Below are positions 1 through 9,505 of a stretch of DNA of 64,000 nucleotides, piece by piece. This stretch comes from Leptospira johnsonii. Its GTDB lineage: Bacteria; Spirochaetota; Leptospiria; Leptospirales; Leptospiraceae. Each line of letters opens with the position of its first letter. Position 1 is the first letter of the stretch. Made by a program: the position numbers and the translations under genes. The notes beneath the pieces were generated by a model. The model made no database searches, was not told the DNA's origin, and worked only from the letters and a program-made list of their open reading frames with translations. The DNA is taken from positions 248,001 through 312,000 of the forward strand of contig NZ_BFAY01000006.1 in NCBI RefSeq assembly GCF_003112675.1, written 5' to 3'.

Positions 1-1361
1 GGAGGAAAATTACAAACCACGAATGCAGAAGGTAGGATCATCCTATTTGGAAGCCTATTACGGGTTTCCCAATGGTTCATCCAGGCCCCGCCCTGTTTGT
101 CCTTTCTTGCCTCCAGATCCAAATATAACCTTGCGATAATTTCGGAGCCGTTTCTGACGTGATAGACTTCCGTTTTAGGATCCCAAATCGGAGCGTTCGT
201 CTTCTCAAATTTTAATCCTAAAAGTTTTTCCAAAAAGGAGAAGGTCCCTTTTACAACTGTACTCTTTTCGAAGTAAGGACGGGTCTCTTCTTCGTCAAAA
301 TCGTAATTTTTCTTCTTTAACTTCTCGGAAACATAAGCGCTATCAAATGCTTGGAAATCTGGAATGTGAATGGATGAAGCGAATTTTTTGAGTTCTGAAA
401 TTTCCTTCTCCGCTATTGGCCTAGCTAGTTTACCGATTCTTTGTAGGAAGTCCAGCACCTGTTCCGGAGAATCCGCAACCTTAGTTGCCAGAGAAGCTTC
501 TGCGTAATTTTTATATCCGAGTAAGTTAGCGGACTCGTCTCTTAAAGCCAGTATCTCTTCTAAAATTTTACCGTTGCCGGGGGCACGAGTTACATAGGCC
601 TTGTACAATTCTTCTCTTTTGGAACGATTGCTTCCATAAGTCATATAACAATTATAACTCGGGAACTGAAGAGTGAAGGAGTAAGTCCCATCCTCATTTC
701 TGTATAATGCCTTGTCGGACTCTGGAATCTCTTTTACATCTTCTTCAGATTCGATTTTCATTTCGAAAGAATTTGTGGAATCCAAAAGATTTTGAGAAAA
801 TTGGTTAGAAAGGTCTGACAACCTAAGTTGTATTTCTTGCAGACGATTTTTTTTATCTTCCGGAAGCCCTACTCCGCCCAATTTGAATTGAAGGATTGCA
901 TCTTCCAGAACCTTGTTCTTTGGTCTGTCTAGTGAAGACTTTTCTTTCTCATAAATTTGAGAGTATAATTTGAATAATTCTTCGTTCTGTCCTAACTCAG
1001 TATAAAATTCGGTAATCTCAGGTAGGATCTCAGTATAATGTTCTTTTGTTTCTTCGCTGTTCTTAACACTATTTAGGTGAGAAAGTACCGTAAATTCTTC
1101 CTGCAATTCCTCAATGGAATCGTTTAGAGGTCGTATTACGGACTCGTAATTTACATCCTTCTTTCGGATTATATCTTCCAAAACCTTTTTAGAGTTTTGT
1201 ATTTTCTCTCGCACCTTCTCCTTTTGGTAAGAAAGTGCGATTTGGGGAAATTCTCTGAATAGAACTGCTGGACTCATCGATTCCAGACTTTCTCCTCCCG
1301 AATGGAAAAGCATCAATTTTCCATCTTGACAAGATTGAAAAACTGATTCGAATTCCTCCAT
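1..1361 (-). CDS. M3-family oligopeptidase (thimet/oligopeptidase A-like), 3' part outside window
   Basis: The minus strand is open from an ATG at 1361 to the window edge, giving the first 453 residues of a protein cut off at its C-terminal side. It begins MEEFESVFQSCQDG and runs through a long helical N-terminal domain to a segment reading RMILPSAFVVCNF at the window edge, which resembles the stretch just before the HEXXH zinc motif in M3 metallopeptidases. These are cytoplasmic enzymes that degrade peptides, usually about 680 residues. The catalytic motif lies beyond the window, so activity cannot be judged. Its start is only 14 bases from the divergent lipoprotein gene at 1376, so the two promoters must overlap the coding regions. 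Confidence 0.8.
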   Translation of the reverse strand, partial: MEEFESVFQSCQDGKLMLFHSGGESLESMSPAVLFREFPQIALSYQKEKVREKIQNSKKVLEDIIRKKDVNYESVIRPLNDSIEELQEEFTVLSHLNSVKNSEETKEHYTEILPEITEFYTELGQNEELFKLYSQIYEKEKSSLDRPKNKVLEDAILQFKLGGVGLPEDKKNRLQEIQLRLSDLSNQFSQNLLDSTNSFEMKIESEEDVKEIPESDKALYRNEDGTYSFTLQFPSYNCYMTYGSNRSKREELYKAYVTRAPGNGKILEEILALRDESANLLGYKNYAEASLATKVADSPEQVLDFLQRIGKLARPIAEKEISELKKFASSIHIPDFQAFDSAYVSEKLKKKNYDFDEEETRPYFEKSTVVKGTFSFLEKLLGLKFEKTNAPIWDPKTEVYHVRNGSEIIARLYLDLEARKDKQGGAWMNHWETRNRLPNRMILPSAFVVCNFP

Positions 1362-1375
1362 TCCGACCCTTTCTT

Positions 1376-1975
1376 ATGAGATCTTATCTTCTGATTCCTA
1401 TATTCTTTTTGTATTTGGGCTGCACAAGTCCACCTTTGCCTGTATTCCAAACTACCGAAGGGATCTGTCCTAAGTCGGATCTTTTCGTTTTATCCCAGCC
1501 TGAGATAGATGTGCAAACTGGGAATGACCTGGTCGGGATCTATTGTAAGGCGAATATCACGCCGATTGGATTCGAATGGGAAATTAGTTTAGTGTTTCAA
1601 GATGAGATCCATCCAAACGCATTGAAGGATTTTTTCTATAGGATATACAGAAGAGTCCGTTACGGTAGGACCTACGACATTGAATCCTTTTTGGTCCGAT
1701 TAGAACCGGATGGTAAAACTTTTCAACTAGATCTAAAGAATGTTTACTCAGGAGATCAGATCTTCCAAGAGGACCCGGTTGTTCATAAGGATAGGATACT
1801 TTCTTCTTCTATTTTGGAAAATAGAAGTTCAATGCCTATTCTTTATGTGAATACCTGGAATCATATGTTTGGGGAGAAGGACAATAACCCGGAGCTTTCC
1901 AAGCAAGAGATCCAAATTTCCGAGTTTCGCTTCGGATCCAGAAGCCAACTGGACGGGTATTTCGGGACTTACTGA
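1376..1975 (+). CDS. Putative lipoprotein, unknown function
   Basis: 199 residues. The N-terminus has a short charged start, a hydrophobic stretch and a lipobox (YLGC, Cys at residue 16), so the product is probably lipidated and exported. The remainder is rich in charged and aromatic residues with no domain I recognise. A tandem W/N-rich segment near residue 160 (NTWNHMFG) is notable. The gene is divergent from the M3 peptidase and precedes the MaoC hydratase by 75 bases. The reading frame stops at 1975, but the +1 frame continues with protein-like sequence to 2087, so the natural C-terminus may be longer and frameshifted here. Confidence 0.65.
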   Translation: MRSYLLIPIFFLYLGCTSPPLPVFQTTEGICPKSDLFVLSQPEIDVQTGNDLVGIYCKANITPIGFEWEISLVFQDEIHPNALKDFFYRIYRRVRYGRTYDIESFLVRLEPDGKTFQLDLKNVYSGDQIFQEDPVVHKDRILSSSILENRSSMPILYVNTWNHMFGEKDNNPELSKQEIQISEFRFGSRSQLDGYFGTY

Positions 1976-2050
1976 AGCCGAAAAAGCCTTTTCCGAGCAG
2001 AGGATCTCAAAATCCTGGAAGAAACTAAAAACGAAGCAGGAGTTCTCACA

Positions 2051-3226
2051 ATGGCTAAAATCCCTACTTCCCCCTTTGCGGAACTAGGCCCCAAAACTCC
2101 GGTGGAAACCGGAACCGTAAAACGGGGTATTTACGGTAGATATCTAGAAGAATTTACCGAAGGAGCAATTTTCGAACATCCGAGAGAACTGACCATCGAT
2201 CGTTCTTTTGCTCAAGAGTTTGCTACTACTTTTATGGAAGCGAACCCTCTTTATCTTTCCGCTCCTTACGCGCAAGCTCATGGATTCAAAGATCTATTAG
2301 TTTCTCCTTTGATGGTGTTCAACGTGGCGCTTTCTCTCGGAGTTCAAAACGATTCCGAAAAAGCGTTAGCGAATCTTGGATACTATGACGTTCAATTCCT
2401 GAAACCTGTGTATCCTGGAGATACCCTTTCCGCTAAAACCAAAATTATCAAAATAGATGATAAGGGTGCGGACAAACCTGGAATCGTTCATGTTCGTACG
2501 ATCTGTTTGAACCAAAACAGGGAACTAGTACTTCAATACGAAAGAAAGATCATGATCTATCATTCTAACGGAAAGCCGAAAGGAACTCCGAAACCTGTGA
2601 TCAAAGAAGCTTTCTTCCCGGAAACTGATAGCCCTGTTATCGAACTTCCTGAGCTAAAATTTCCCAAAGGTTTCGAAACCGCTACTTGGTCAGATACTTA
2701 TTTCGAAAATTTCGCGGCAGGTCAGATCTATATCCACCAAAACGGCAGAACGATCACTGACGAACATTTCCCTTGGACCTATAGAGTAGGTAACACTCAC
2801 CCACTTCATTACGATAAATTGTATTCTTCCGGAATTTCCGGCCCAATGGGTGGAGAACCTGTCGTTTACGGAGGACTCGTATTCGCATGGTTATGTGGAC
2901 TTTCTTCTAGAGATGTGACTGAGAATGTTCTTTGGGATCTTGGATTTACCGAAGGATATCATACTCAACCTTCTTTCAGTGGGGACACTGTGACTGCGAT
3001 CACCAGAGTTCTAGCTGTAAAGGACAGAGGGACCGAATTCGGTATTCCTGCGGGAGAAGTTCATCTTCAGTTCATCGGTCTGAAAAACATCAAGGCGAAC
3101 GACGCCTTCGAAAAATTCGGAGCCGATCTATTCTTAAAAGAGAACGATAAGAAAAAACACGGTAAGGAAAAACTTCCTGAGAAAATTTTCGAGATCGAAA
3201 GAAAGATCTTAGTTAAGAAGAAGTAA
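2051..3226 (+). CDS. MaoC-family tandem hot-dog hydratase/dehydratase (mesaconyl-CoA hydratase-like)
   Basis: 391 residues with two MaoC/hot-dog halves, roughly 25-170 and 215-370. The first contains the segment [19 protein letters not shown], the second [13 protein letters not shown] and [19 protein letters not shown]. This two-domain layout is that of mesaconyl-CoA/beta-methylmalyl-CoA hydratase relatives, which add or remove water on acyl-CoA substrates in the cytoplasm. The exact substrate cannot be read from sequence. The start is set by an AGGAG eight bases upstream of the ATG. The lysine-rich C-terminus ([10 protein letters not shown]) is unusual but does not look damaged. Confidence 0.8.
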   Translation: MAKIPTSPFAELGPKTPVETGTVKRGIYGRYLEEFTEGAIFEHPRELTIDRSFAQEFATTFMEANPLYLSAPYAQAHGFKDLLVSPLMVFNVALSLGVQNDSEKALANLGYYDVQFLKPVYPGDTLSAKTKIIKIDDKGADKPGIVHVRTICLNQNRELVLQYERKIMIYHSNGKPKGTPKPVIKEAFFPETDSPVIELPELKFPKGFETATWSDTYFENFAAGQIYIHQNGRTITDEHFPWTYRVGNTHPLHYDKLYSSGISGPMGGEPVVYGGLVFAWLCGLSSRDVTENVLWDLGFTEGYHTQPSFSGDTVTAITRVLAVKDRGTEFGIPAGEVHLQFIGLKNIKANDAFEKFGADLFLKENDKKKHGKEKLPEKIFEIERKILVKKK

Positions 3227-3262
3227 GAGACTCAGAGGTTAAAAGAGTCGCTAAGATTTTTC

Positions 3263-3346
3263 CACACAGAGCCACGAAGACACAAAGAGATTTCTTTGGT
3301 TTAATAAACTAAGAGACAACTCCGTGGCTCAGTGCCTCTGTGTGAG
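3263..3346. repeat. Imperfect inverted repeat between convergent genes
   Basis: Left arm CACACAGAGCCACGAAG (3263-3279) is mirrored by the right arm around 3321-3345, whose reverse complement reads CACACAGAG, an eight-base insertion, then GCCACGGAG. Such CACAGAG/GCCACGAAG motifs recur as dispersed intergenic repeats in many bacterial genomes. It lies between the MaoC gene and clpS, which converge, and may also act as a terminator. Confidence 0.55.
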
Positions 3347-3378
3347 ACTGCCCCTGTGCCTCTTTTATCTCAGTATCT

Positions 3379-3693
3379 TTACCCCTCTAAGGTCGCGCTC
3401 ATTGAGCCTTTGGAGGCGGGAAGCAAAGGATCCGGTCCATAATTTAAGATCAGATCTTGGATATGTTCTGCGTGTTCTAATTCACCGGCAAACACTACCG
3501 TCTTTTTCTGAGCGTCTACTTCTACAGCATGACCGAAAGCTTGCTCTGGAGTCATCTTACATACGTCCATGAGCATAGTGATCACATATTCGTAAGTATG
3601 TTCGTTATCATCCCATAAAACCACTCTCCAGGGTCCTCCGATCTGCACCGGTTCTTCTGTGGTGGTTTCTTCTATCGAGGGTGAGTTAGGCAT
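3379..3693 (-). CDS. clpS: ATP-dependent Clp protease adaptor ClpS
   Basis: 104 residues. ClpS binds N-degron substrates and delivers them to ClpA/ClpC-ClpP in the cytoplasm. Diagnostic segments are WRVVLWDDNEHTYEYV at residues 22-37, with the DDNEHT loop of the substrate pocket, and ML.DVCKMTPEQAF following it. The length is normal for the family, with a 20-residue acidic, flexible N-terminal extension as expected. No clpA lies next to it, unlike in enterobacteria. It sits 34 bases downstream of the transketolase gene on the same strand, separated by a hairpin. Confidence 0.92.
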   Translation of the reverse strand: MPNSPSIEETTTEEPVQIGGPWRVVLWDDNEHTYEYVITMLMDVCKMTPEQAFGHAVEVDAQKKTVVFAGELEHAEHIQDLILNYGPDPLLPASKGSMSATLEG

Positions 3694-3709
3694 GACACGA
3701 AATCTTAAT

Positions 3710-3728
3710 GCCCGGCAAAATACCGGGC
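3710..3728 (-). terminator. Hairpin between transketolase gene and clpS
   Basis: Perfect six-pair GC stem GCCCGG/CCGGGC with a seven-base loop, overlapping the transketolase stop codon. Only a weak U-tract follows on the minus strand, so it may attenuate rather than stop transcription into clpS, or stabilise the upstream message. Confidence 0.5.
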
Positions 3729-4687
3729 TATTTGGATTGGACTGCTTTTTTTGCTAGTTCCACTATGTTTTTGGATCTAAGACCGAAATAATCCAGAAGC
3801 CCGGACCAGGTGCCGGATTTACCGAAACTGTCCTTCATTCCCAGCTTTAGAACACGCACAGGATGTTCTTCGGATAAGAATTCGCTGACTGCAGAACCCA
3901 GTCCACCGATCACATTATGCTCTTCGCAGGTAACAACTGCACCGCAAAGTTTAGCATATTTTAATATAGCTTCTTTATCGATAGGCTTAATGGTCGCCAT
4001 ATTCAAAAGAGTGGCTTGGATACCTTCTGCTTCCAGCTCTTTTACAGCGATCATTGCTTCGTTTACCAGAACTCCGTTTGCGATGATAAGAACGTCTTTA
4101 CCTTCTCTCATCACTTCAGCTTTTCCGATCTCGAATTTATAATTTTCTCTTTCGATCAAAGGAAGATTCGGACGGCCTACTCTTACGTAAACAGGTCCCT
4201 TATAATCTGCAATTGCATGAATGATCTGTTTTGTTTCGTTATAATCGGAAGGACAGATCACTACCATTTCAGGAATGGCTCTCATAGTGGCAAAATCTTC
4301 GATACATTGGTGAGAAGCCCCGTCCTCACCAACTGTAATTCCACCGTGAGAAGCTACTAATTTCACGTTCAAGAAAGGATAAACTACGCTATTACGCACT
4401 ACTTCCCAGGCTCTTCCGGATAAAAACATCGCGAAAGAAGAAGCAAATGGAACGTAACCTGAAAGAGCGAGTCCGGCTGCATGCCCCACTAAATTCTGCT
4501 CTGCAACCCCTACGTTGAAAAAACGATCCGGAAATGCTTTTGCGAATTTATTGGTTTTAGTAGAACCGGAAAGATCCGCGTCTAGTACTACGATATCGGA
4601 ACGCCCGGCACCTAATTCGTGCAATGCGTCTCCGTAACCGTCTCTGGTTGCTTTTTGATCTGCGCTAGATGCGGATACTGCTCCCAT
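3728..4687 (-). CDS. Transketolase, C-terminal half (Pyr and C-terminal domains)
   Basis: 319 residues, equal to the second half of a transketolase: the pyrimidine-binding domain with the catalytic glutamate segment [18 protein letters not shown] near residues 56-73, the loop [20 protein letters not shown], and the C-terminal domain. In split transketolases this subunit pairs with a separate N-terminal, diphosphate-binding subunit to move two-carbon units in the pentose phosphate pathway. No N-terminal partner gene lies in this window. Its ATG overlaps the metK stop (TAATG), so the two genes are translationally coupled. A 1-deoxyxylulose or pyruvate dehydrogenase beta-type role is less likely from the motifs. 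Confidence 0.85.
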   Translation of the reverse strand: MGAVSASSADQKATRDGYGDALHELGAGRSDIVVLDADLSGSTKTNKFAKAFPDRFFNVGVAEQNLVGHAAGLALSGYVPFASSFAMFLSGRAWEVVRNSVVYPFLNVKLVASHGGITVGEDGASHQCIEDFATMRAIPEMVVICPSDYNETKQIIHAIADYKGPVYVRVGRPNLPLIERENYKFEIGKAEVMREGKDVLIIANGVLVNEAMIAVKELEAEGIQATLLNMATIKPIDKEAILKYAKLCGAVVTCEEHNVIGGLGSAVSEFLSEEHPVRVLKLGMKDSFGKSGTWSGLLDYFGLRSKNIVELAKKAVQSK

Positions 4688-5847
4688 TAACCTTTCAATG
4701 CTCCTGCTTTATCAGTTCTTTCCCAGGTGAATGTTTCTCCACTTCTTCCGAAATGTCCGTAAGCGGCGGTTTCCCTGTATTTTCTTCCCTTATCCAATAA
4801 CTGTAAGGACTCAGTGATCCCTCTTGGAGTCAGTTTGAAGTTTGCTTTAATTCTTTTAACGATCTCTTCTTCGGAAAGTTTACCTGTTCCAAAAGTGTCC
4901 ACATGAACCGAAACTGGCTCAGCTACACCGATCGCATAAGCCAACTGCACCTCACATTGGGATGCAAGACCTGCAGCTACCACGTTTTTCGCGATATATC
5001 TACCCATGTAAGCAGCGGAACGGTCCACTTTGGAAGGATCTTTTCCGGAGAATGCTCCACCACCATGTCTTCCGAAACCACCGTAAGTATCCACAATGAT
5101 CTTACGTCCGGTCAGACCTGTATCTCCGTGAGGCCCACCGATAATGAACTGTCCGGTAGGGTTAATAAAATATTTCGTATCTTTCAAGAAATTGGCAGGG
5201 ATGACCTTCTTGATACATTGCTCAATTACAGATTCTTCGATCTGTTTGTGAGAAACATCAGGAGAGTGTTGAGTGGAAATCACAACGGTGTCCACACGAA
5301 CCGGTTTACCGTTCTTGTATTCCACGGTTACCTGGGACTTAGCGTCCGGACGAAGCCATTTTAATGTGCCGTTATGTCGAAGACCGGATAAATGCCTTAC
5401 TAATTCATGGGAATAGTAGATCGGCATAGGCATCAGTTCAGGAGTTTCGTCGATTGCGAAACCGAACATCAAACCTTGGTCTCCAGCTCCTTGCTCCTTA
5501 AACAGACCTTCTCCCTCTGTAACACCTTGAGAAATATCAGGACTTTGGGCGTGAATATGGGAAGAAACCACTGCAAACTCAGCATCGAATCCAAGGGAAA
5601 CATCGTTGTATCCGATATCCTTGATTACGTTTCTTGCGATCTCTACTGCGTCAATTTTTCCCTTGCTGGTAACTTCTCCGGCAACTACTACCAAATTGGT
5701 AGTCACTAAAGTCTCGCAGGCTACCCTGGATTTAAGATCCTGAGCTAGATACGCGTCCAGAATTGCATCGGAAATTTGGTCGCAAACCTTGTCCGGATGT
5801 CCTTCCGATACGGATTCTGAGGTAAAGATGAAGTCTTGAAGGGACAT
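4687..5847 (-). CDS. metK: S-adenosylmethionine synthetase
   Basis: 386 residues, standard length. It makes S-adenosylmethionine from methionine and ATP in the cytoplasm. Visible signatures are [20 protein letters not shown] at the N-terminus (ATP binding), [12 protein letters not shown] near residue 115 and the phosphate-binding [24 protein letters not shown] loop after residue 250. The start ATG has an AGGA at a workable distance, and a good promoter lies at 5904-5932. It is the first gene of a metK-transketolase(-clpS) unit. I looked for a SAM riboswitch in the leader and could not recognise one. Confidence 0.97.
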   Translation of the reverse strand: MSLQDFIFTSESVSEGHPDKVCDQISDAILDAYLAQDLKSRVACETLVTTNLVVVAGEVTSKGKIDAVEIARNVIKDIGYNDVSLGFDAEFAVVSSHIHAQSPDISQGVTEGEGLFKEQGAGDQGLMFGFAIDETPELMPMPIYYSHELVRHLSGLRHNGTLKWLRPDAKSQVTVEYKNGKPVRVDTVVISTQHSPDVSHKQIEESVIEQCIKKVIPANFLKDTKYFINPTGQFIIGGPHGDTGLTGRKIIVDTYGGFGRHGGGAFSGKDPSKVDRSAAYMGRYIAKNVVAAGLASQCEVQLAYAIGVAEPVSVHVDTFGTGKLSEEEIVKRIKANFKLTPRGITESLQLLDKGRKYRETAAYGHFGRSGETFTWERTDKAGALKG

Positions 5848-5903
5848 TCGATTGTAATTCCTGTTAAAATTATTTCTTGGGGAGAATCTTCCCCGCTTAA
5901 AAC

Positions 5904-5932
5904 TATAAACTTATGCAAGTCGTCACTGTCAA
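5904..5932 (-). promoter_or_regulatory. Sigma-70-type promoter of metK
   Basis: On the minus strand, TTGACA (5927-5932) is followed by a 17-base spacer and TTTATA (5904-5909), about 57 bases upstream of the metK start. A small GGGGA/TCCCC hairpin lies between the promoter and the start codon. Confidence 0.6.
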
Positions 5933-6041
5933 GTGAATCCGACCCAACCTTTTTCCAATCCTATGGGGTTCGGACAGAAATTTAGTCAAAACTTATGAAA
6001 TTGGTTTGTAGGATTTATACGGTGAAAAAAGCATTTCTTAG

Positions 6042-6440
6042 ATGAAAATTCGGGTCTCCGATATTAAGGTAAAGAACCGCATTCGTAAAGATTTAGGCGA
6101 CTTACATGGTCTAAAATCTTCCATACAAAACTTAGGGCTTTTGCATCCGATCATTATCGACCTGGACAATAAATTAGTCTCCGGCGAAAGACGCCTGGAA
6201 TGTGTGAAACTTCTGGGCTGGGAATACGTAGATGTTCGGATCGTAGATGTACGAAGTAAAAAAGAAAGAGTTTTGATCGAAGCCGAAGAAAACAATGTGC
6301 GGCTACCGTTTACCCCGGAAGAACAGGAAAGGGCTCAAAAGCTATTAAGAAGATATTCCCATACAGGGATCCTTGGTAGATTGTTTGCCTGGCTCTTGGA
6401 TCTTTGGGAATGGTTCTGGTCCTGGCTATTCAAAAACTAA
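6042..6440 (+). CDS. ParB/sulfiredoxin-fold N-domain protein with tryptophan-rich tail
   Basis: 132 residues. Residues 1-95 match the ParB N-terminal nucleotide-binding domain: LGLLHPIIID, then SGERRLECVKLLGW carrying the GERR motif that contacts CTP or ATP in this fold. No helix-turn-helix or ParB dimer domain follows. Instead the last 25 residues form an aromatic, hydrophobic helix (LFAWLLDLWEWFWSWLF) ending in a short basic cap, which could sit in or on a membrane. It is therefore not a chromosome-partition ParB. Possible roles are a nucleotide-dependent switch or a small nuclease-like protein at the membrane; this is inference. It is divergent from metK and upstream of lipL32. Confidence 0.75.
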   Translation: MKIRVSDIKVKNRIRKDLGDLHGLKSSIQNLGLLHPIIIDLDNKLVSGERRLECVKLLGWEYVDVRIVDVRSKKERVLIEAEENNVRLPFTPEEQERAQKLLRRYSHTGILGRLFAWLLDLWEWFWSWLFKN

Positions 6441-6502
6441 ACTAACCCATCCATCATTCCTCATTCAAAATGTTTCCTTCCGTCAGGAGACTTGGAAATT
6501 TT

Positions 6503-6531
6503 TTTACTCTCCAAATGGAACTTGTTATATG
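6503..6531 (+). promoter_or_regulatory. Possible lipL32 promoter
   Basis: TTTACT (6503-6508), a 17-base spacer and TATATG (6526-6531) lie about 140 bases upstream of lipL32. Each box matches the consensus at four of six positions. The 230-base non-coding stretch before lipL32 holds no convincing gene and would give a long leader. Confidence 0.35.
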
Positions 6532-6671
6532 ATCCGGGCCGGAGGTAAATTACTACTTTGTAAAATTTTTGCACCGCAAAAGAGACCGGGAAAACAAAAA
6601 ATTATTAATTAGATTTACAAAAAGGAATCTCTTCTCTATCTTGAGCAATCCATACCAAGGAGATCTCTCGA

Positions 6672-7478
6672 ATGAAAAAATCTTCGATCCTTATAATCTC
6701 CACCGCTATAATGGTCAGCTTTGCTGCATGTATCGGTGGACTCCCCGGCCTACAAAGTAATTTCTCGGTCGGAGAGCAAGACATTCCAGGAGTAGGAGTT
6801 AAGAAGCTTTTCGCGCCTTATTCTGAAACTGTGAACTATTGGGGATACATCAAACCAGGACAAGCCGCTGACGCAGTAGTAAACGGAAAGAAATCATATT
6901 TCCTTTATATTTGGGTTCCAGCAGCTATCGTTGAACTAGGCGTTCGCTTAATTTCCCCTACCGGAGAAATCGGTGAGCCATCTAGCGGCGACTTCGTGAG
7001 TGAGGCTTTCAAAGCTGCAACTCCTGAAGAAAAAAGCATGCCGAACTGGTTCGATACTTGGATTCGCGTAGAGCGCTTAGCAGCTATTATGCCGAACCAA
7101 ATCGACGGAGCAGCTAAAGGAAAAGCACTTCAAAATCTTGGCGACAATGATGATGGAGACGATACTTACAATGAAGAGCGTCACAACAAGTACAACTCTT
7201 TACTTCGTATCCAAATTCCTAACATTCCAAAGAGCTTGGATGAACTGAAAAACATCGACACTAAAAAACTTTTAGTTCGCGGTTTATACAGAATTACCTT
7301 CACTACTTACAAAGTAGGCGAAGTTAAAGGTTCTTTCGTAGCTACTGTTGGAGTTCTTGGCCCTCCAGGTGTTCCAGGTCTTTCTCCGATTCTTCACGCA
7401 AACCCAGCTGAATTGCAAAAATTAGCTGTTGATGCAGAAGAAAAATTGAAAGCTGCAGTTGCTGGAGACAAGAAGTAA
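6672..7478 (+). CDS. lipL32: Major outer-membrane lipoprotein LipL32
   Basis: 268 residues. LipL32 is the most abundant outer-membrane lipoprotein of pathogenic and intermediate Leptospira and binds calcium and host matrix proteins. Seen here: signal peptide with lipobox FAAC (Cys20), the segments [27 protein letters not shown] and [20 protein letters not shown], the acidic calcium-binding cluster [18 protein letters not shown] near residue 160, and the C-terminal [21 protein letters not shown] stretch. A strong AAGGAG nine bases before the ATG fits high expression. A terminator follows directly, so it is a single-gene unit. Family membership is certain; the sequence differs from the pathogen form mostly at the N- and C-termini. 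Confidence 0.97.
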   Translation: MKKSSILIISTAIMVSFAACIGGLPGLQSNFSVGEQDIPGVGVKKLFAPYSETVNYWGYIKPGQAADAVVNGKKSYFLYIWVPAAIVELGVRLISPTGEIGEPSSGDFVSEAFKAATPEEKSMPNWFDTWIRVERLAAIMPNQIDGAAKGKALQNLGDNDDGDDTYNEERHNKYNSLLRIQIPNIPKSLDELKNIDTKKLLVRGLYRITFTTYKVGEVKGSFVATVGVLGPPGVPGLSPILHANPAELQKLAVDAEEKLKAAVAGDKK

Positions 7479-7509
7479 TCCTTCTTTTTTCCCGCTTTGC
7501 TTAAAGCCG

Positions 7510-7541
7510 AAAGCCGTCGGGTCAAACCGGCGGCTTTTTTT
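7510..7541 (+). terminator. Rho-independent terminator of lipL32
   Basis: Stem GCCGTCGG/CCGGCGGC (one G-U pair) with a six-base loop, flanked by AAA on the left and followed by eight T residues. Confidence 0.85.
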
Positions 7542-7680
7542 ATATATAAACACTCCTTTCATTTCTAAAAAAGTGAATATTCTCCACTTTTTCCCTTTCC
7601 AGATAAAATTCATAAATTAAGGCTTCCATAAGAAACGCAATCTCGATGAACATATGTTCATTTTAATTCGGAGAATATCC

Positions 7681-9435
7681 ATGCTCGAAAATAATTATTT
7701 CTTAGAGAACGAGGACTTAAAACAACATTTCGAATCCTTAATAGATTGGGACGAAATAGTAGAAGCGTTCGAACAAGGTTTTTCCGACAAAAAGGAATAT
7801 GAAAAGACCGGAAAGGAAGAATTCGCATTAGCTCCGGGAAGTAAAGAAGAAGCCATCGAATTTTACAGATCAGTATTAGAATCCGCCGGCGAGATCGCTG
7901 GAAAAGAAGTAGCTCCCTTCGCCCAAAAAATGGATGCAGAAGGTTTAATATACGAAAAAGGTAAAGTTCGTTTTCCTAAAGAAATGATAAACGCTGTCAA
8001 CCAGGTCAAGGAAGCAGGAATTCTTCCTTATTCCATAGGACGTAAACACGGAGGATTAGGACTCCCTTGTACGGTGCAAGCGATGTTGATGGAAATATTT
8101 TCCAGAGCGGACGGATCAGTTGCAATCGCATTAGGATGTATGAATCTTGCAGAGACAATAGAAAGATTCGGCTCCCAAGAAATGGTAGAATCTTACGTAC
8201 CTAAAATGGCGGCAGGAGAACTCTGTGGAGCTATGGCGCTCACAGAACCGAATTACGGATCCGACCTTCCTAACTTACAAACAAAAGCTATCAAAGGAGA
8301 GGATGGGGTCTGGAGAATTACCGGAGCCAAAAGATTTATCACTCATGGTTGCGGCTTCGATGATAAACCTTCTATCATTCTTACATTAGCAAGAACAGGA
8401 AGTCCAACGAGCGGAGCAAGAGGACTCTCCTTCTTCTTAGTCAAAAGTGAAGATGTAGAGATCGCAGGTATAGAAAAGAAGATGGGACTTCATTGTTCCC
8501 CCACCTGCGAAGTGGTTTATGAAAACACTCCAGGCATATTGATCGGAGAAGAAGGATATGGACTCGTAAAATACTCCATGGCAATGATGAACGGCGCAAG
8601 ACTGTCCATTGCAGGACAGGCAATGGGGATCGGAGCCGCGGCTTATTACGAAGCCAAAAAATACGCAGACGAAAGAGAACAATTTGGCAAGAAGATCCGA
8701 AACATTCCCGCAGTGAAAAAGATGCTGGATTTCATGGACAGAGAGATCCTGGCAATGCGCTCCATTTTGCAGGAAGCTTCTAGATCCATAGACCTCTACC
8801 ATTGGAAATCCGAAAAAATGAAAGAGAATGGGATCGATGAAAGAGAGATAAAAAAGGACGATAGTTTGAAAAAATGGGAGAAGCTCGCCAATCTATTCAC
8901 TCCATTATCTAAATATTATATTACAGAACAGGCAAATAAAATCGCATTCGACGCCCTGCAGATCCACGGAGGAGCCGGATACACCTATGACTACGATATT
9001 TCGAGGATCTATAGGGATGTAAGGATAACCAATATCTACGAAGGAACCACACAATTACAGGTCGTGGCTGCCATCGGAGGGATTGTCACTGGACTCGGCG
9101 CCAAAGGGATCTTAAGACAATATCTAGACGAAGAAATGAGCCTCTTCTCCCCTTCCAGAGAATTATTAGAAAACTACAAAAAACTGGAAGAATCTCATAC
9201 AATTTATACTTCTTTAGAGAACGGCTCCTCCAAGGACGAGGTAGCATTCGAATTAGTCGAATCCGCAACCAGGGTCATCATTGGGGTCATCTTAGAAAGA
9301 GGCTTAAAAAAGATGGATGGGAATTCCAAAAAGGAAAGAGCTGCTTTGGTTCGTTTTTATAATCTAGATAGCTCTGCCTTATTAGAATATAATAAAATTA
9401 GGATCCAGAATAAGAAGGAAGTAGCTCTAGTTTAA
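7681..9435 (+). CDS. Acyl-CoA dehydrogenase family protein
   Basis: 584 residues from the chosen ATG at 7681, which has GGAG seven bases upstream; an in-frame ATG at 7654 lacks a ribosome-binding site. The flavoprotein oxidises acyl-CoA to enoyl-CoA and passes electrons to ETF. Visible segments: [11 protein letters not shown] (flavin/substrate site), [21 protein letters not shown], and [21 protein letters not shown] followed by [12 protein letters not shown], whose glutamate is the usual catalytic base position. The protein is longer than classical 380-residue members, with an added C-terminal helical domain as in the DmdC/long-chain type. It stands alone, after the lipL32 terminator and facing a convergent gene. 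Substrate unknown. Confidence 0.88.
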   Translation: MLENNYFLENEDLKQHFESLIDWDEIVEAFEQGFSDKKEYEKTGKEEFALAPGSKEEAIEFYRSVLESAGEIAGKEVAPFAQKMDAEGLIYEKGKVRFPKEMINAVNQVKEAGILPYSIGRKHGGLGLPCTVQAMLMEIFSRADGSVAIALGCMNLAETIERFGSQEMVESYVPKMAAGELCGAMALTEPNYGSDLPNLQTKAIKGEDGVWRITGAKRFITHGCGFDDKPSIILTLARTGSPTSGARGLSFFLVKSEDVEIAGIEKKMGLHCSPTCEVVYENTPGILIGEEGYGLVKYSMAMMNGARLSIAGQAMGIGAAAYYEAKKYADEREQFGKKIRNIPAVKKMLDFMDREILAMRSILQEASRSIDLYHWKSEKMKENGIDEREIKKDDSLKKWEKLANLFTPLSKYYITEQANKIAFDALQIHGGAGYTYDYDISRIYRDVRITNIYEGTTQLQVVAAIGGIVTGLGAKGILRQYLDEEMSLFSPSRELLENYKKLEESHTIYTSLENGSSKDEVAFELVESATRVIIGVILERGLKKMDGNSKKERAALVRFYNLDSSALLEYNKIRIQNKKEVALV

Positions 9436-9468
9436 TTTTGCAGAGAGGTTACGGAAGACATAGAGAGG

Positions 9469-9494
9469 AGCGATGTAGGAACTCCTACATCGCT
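9469..9494 (+). terminator. Hairpin between convergent genes
   Basis: Perfect eleven-pair stem AGCGATGTAGG/CCTACATCGCT with loop AACT, between the acyl-CoA dehydrogenase and the convergent SDR gene. The following TTATTTA is a modest U-tract on the plus strand. Confidence 0.65.
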
Positions 9495-9505
9495 TATTTA
9501 CGAAA

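Noticed and set aside
3324..3572. Open frame of 82 codons over the intergenic repeat
   Set aside because: It runs through the CACAGAG repeat and antisense to clpS. The protein is rich in Leu, Arg and Cys without order.
5848..6041. A SAM riboswitch upstream of metK
   Set aside because: I looked for the paired helices and conserved core of SAM riboswitches. Only a promoter and a five-pair hairpin are present.
6373..6760. Small plus-strand open frames between the ParB-like gene and lipL32
   Set aside because: They overlap known genes in other frames, have no ribosome-binding site and have low-complexity composition.
7654..7681. Earlier start of the acyl-CoA dehydrogenase at 7654
   Set aside because: No ribosome-binding site there, while the ATG at 7681 has GGAG at seven bases.
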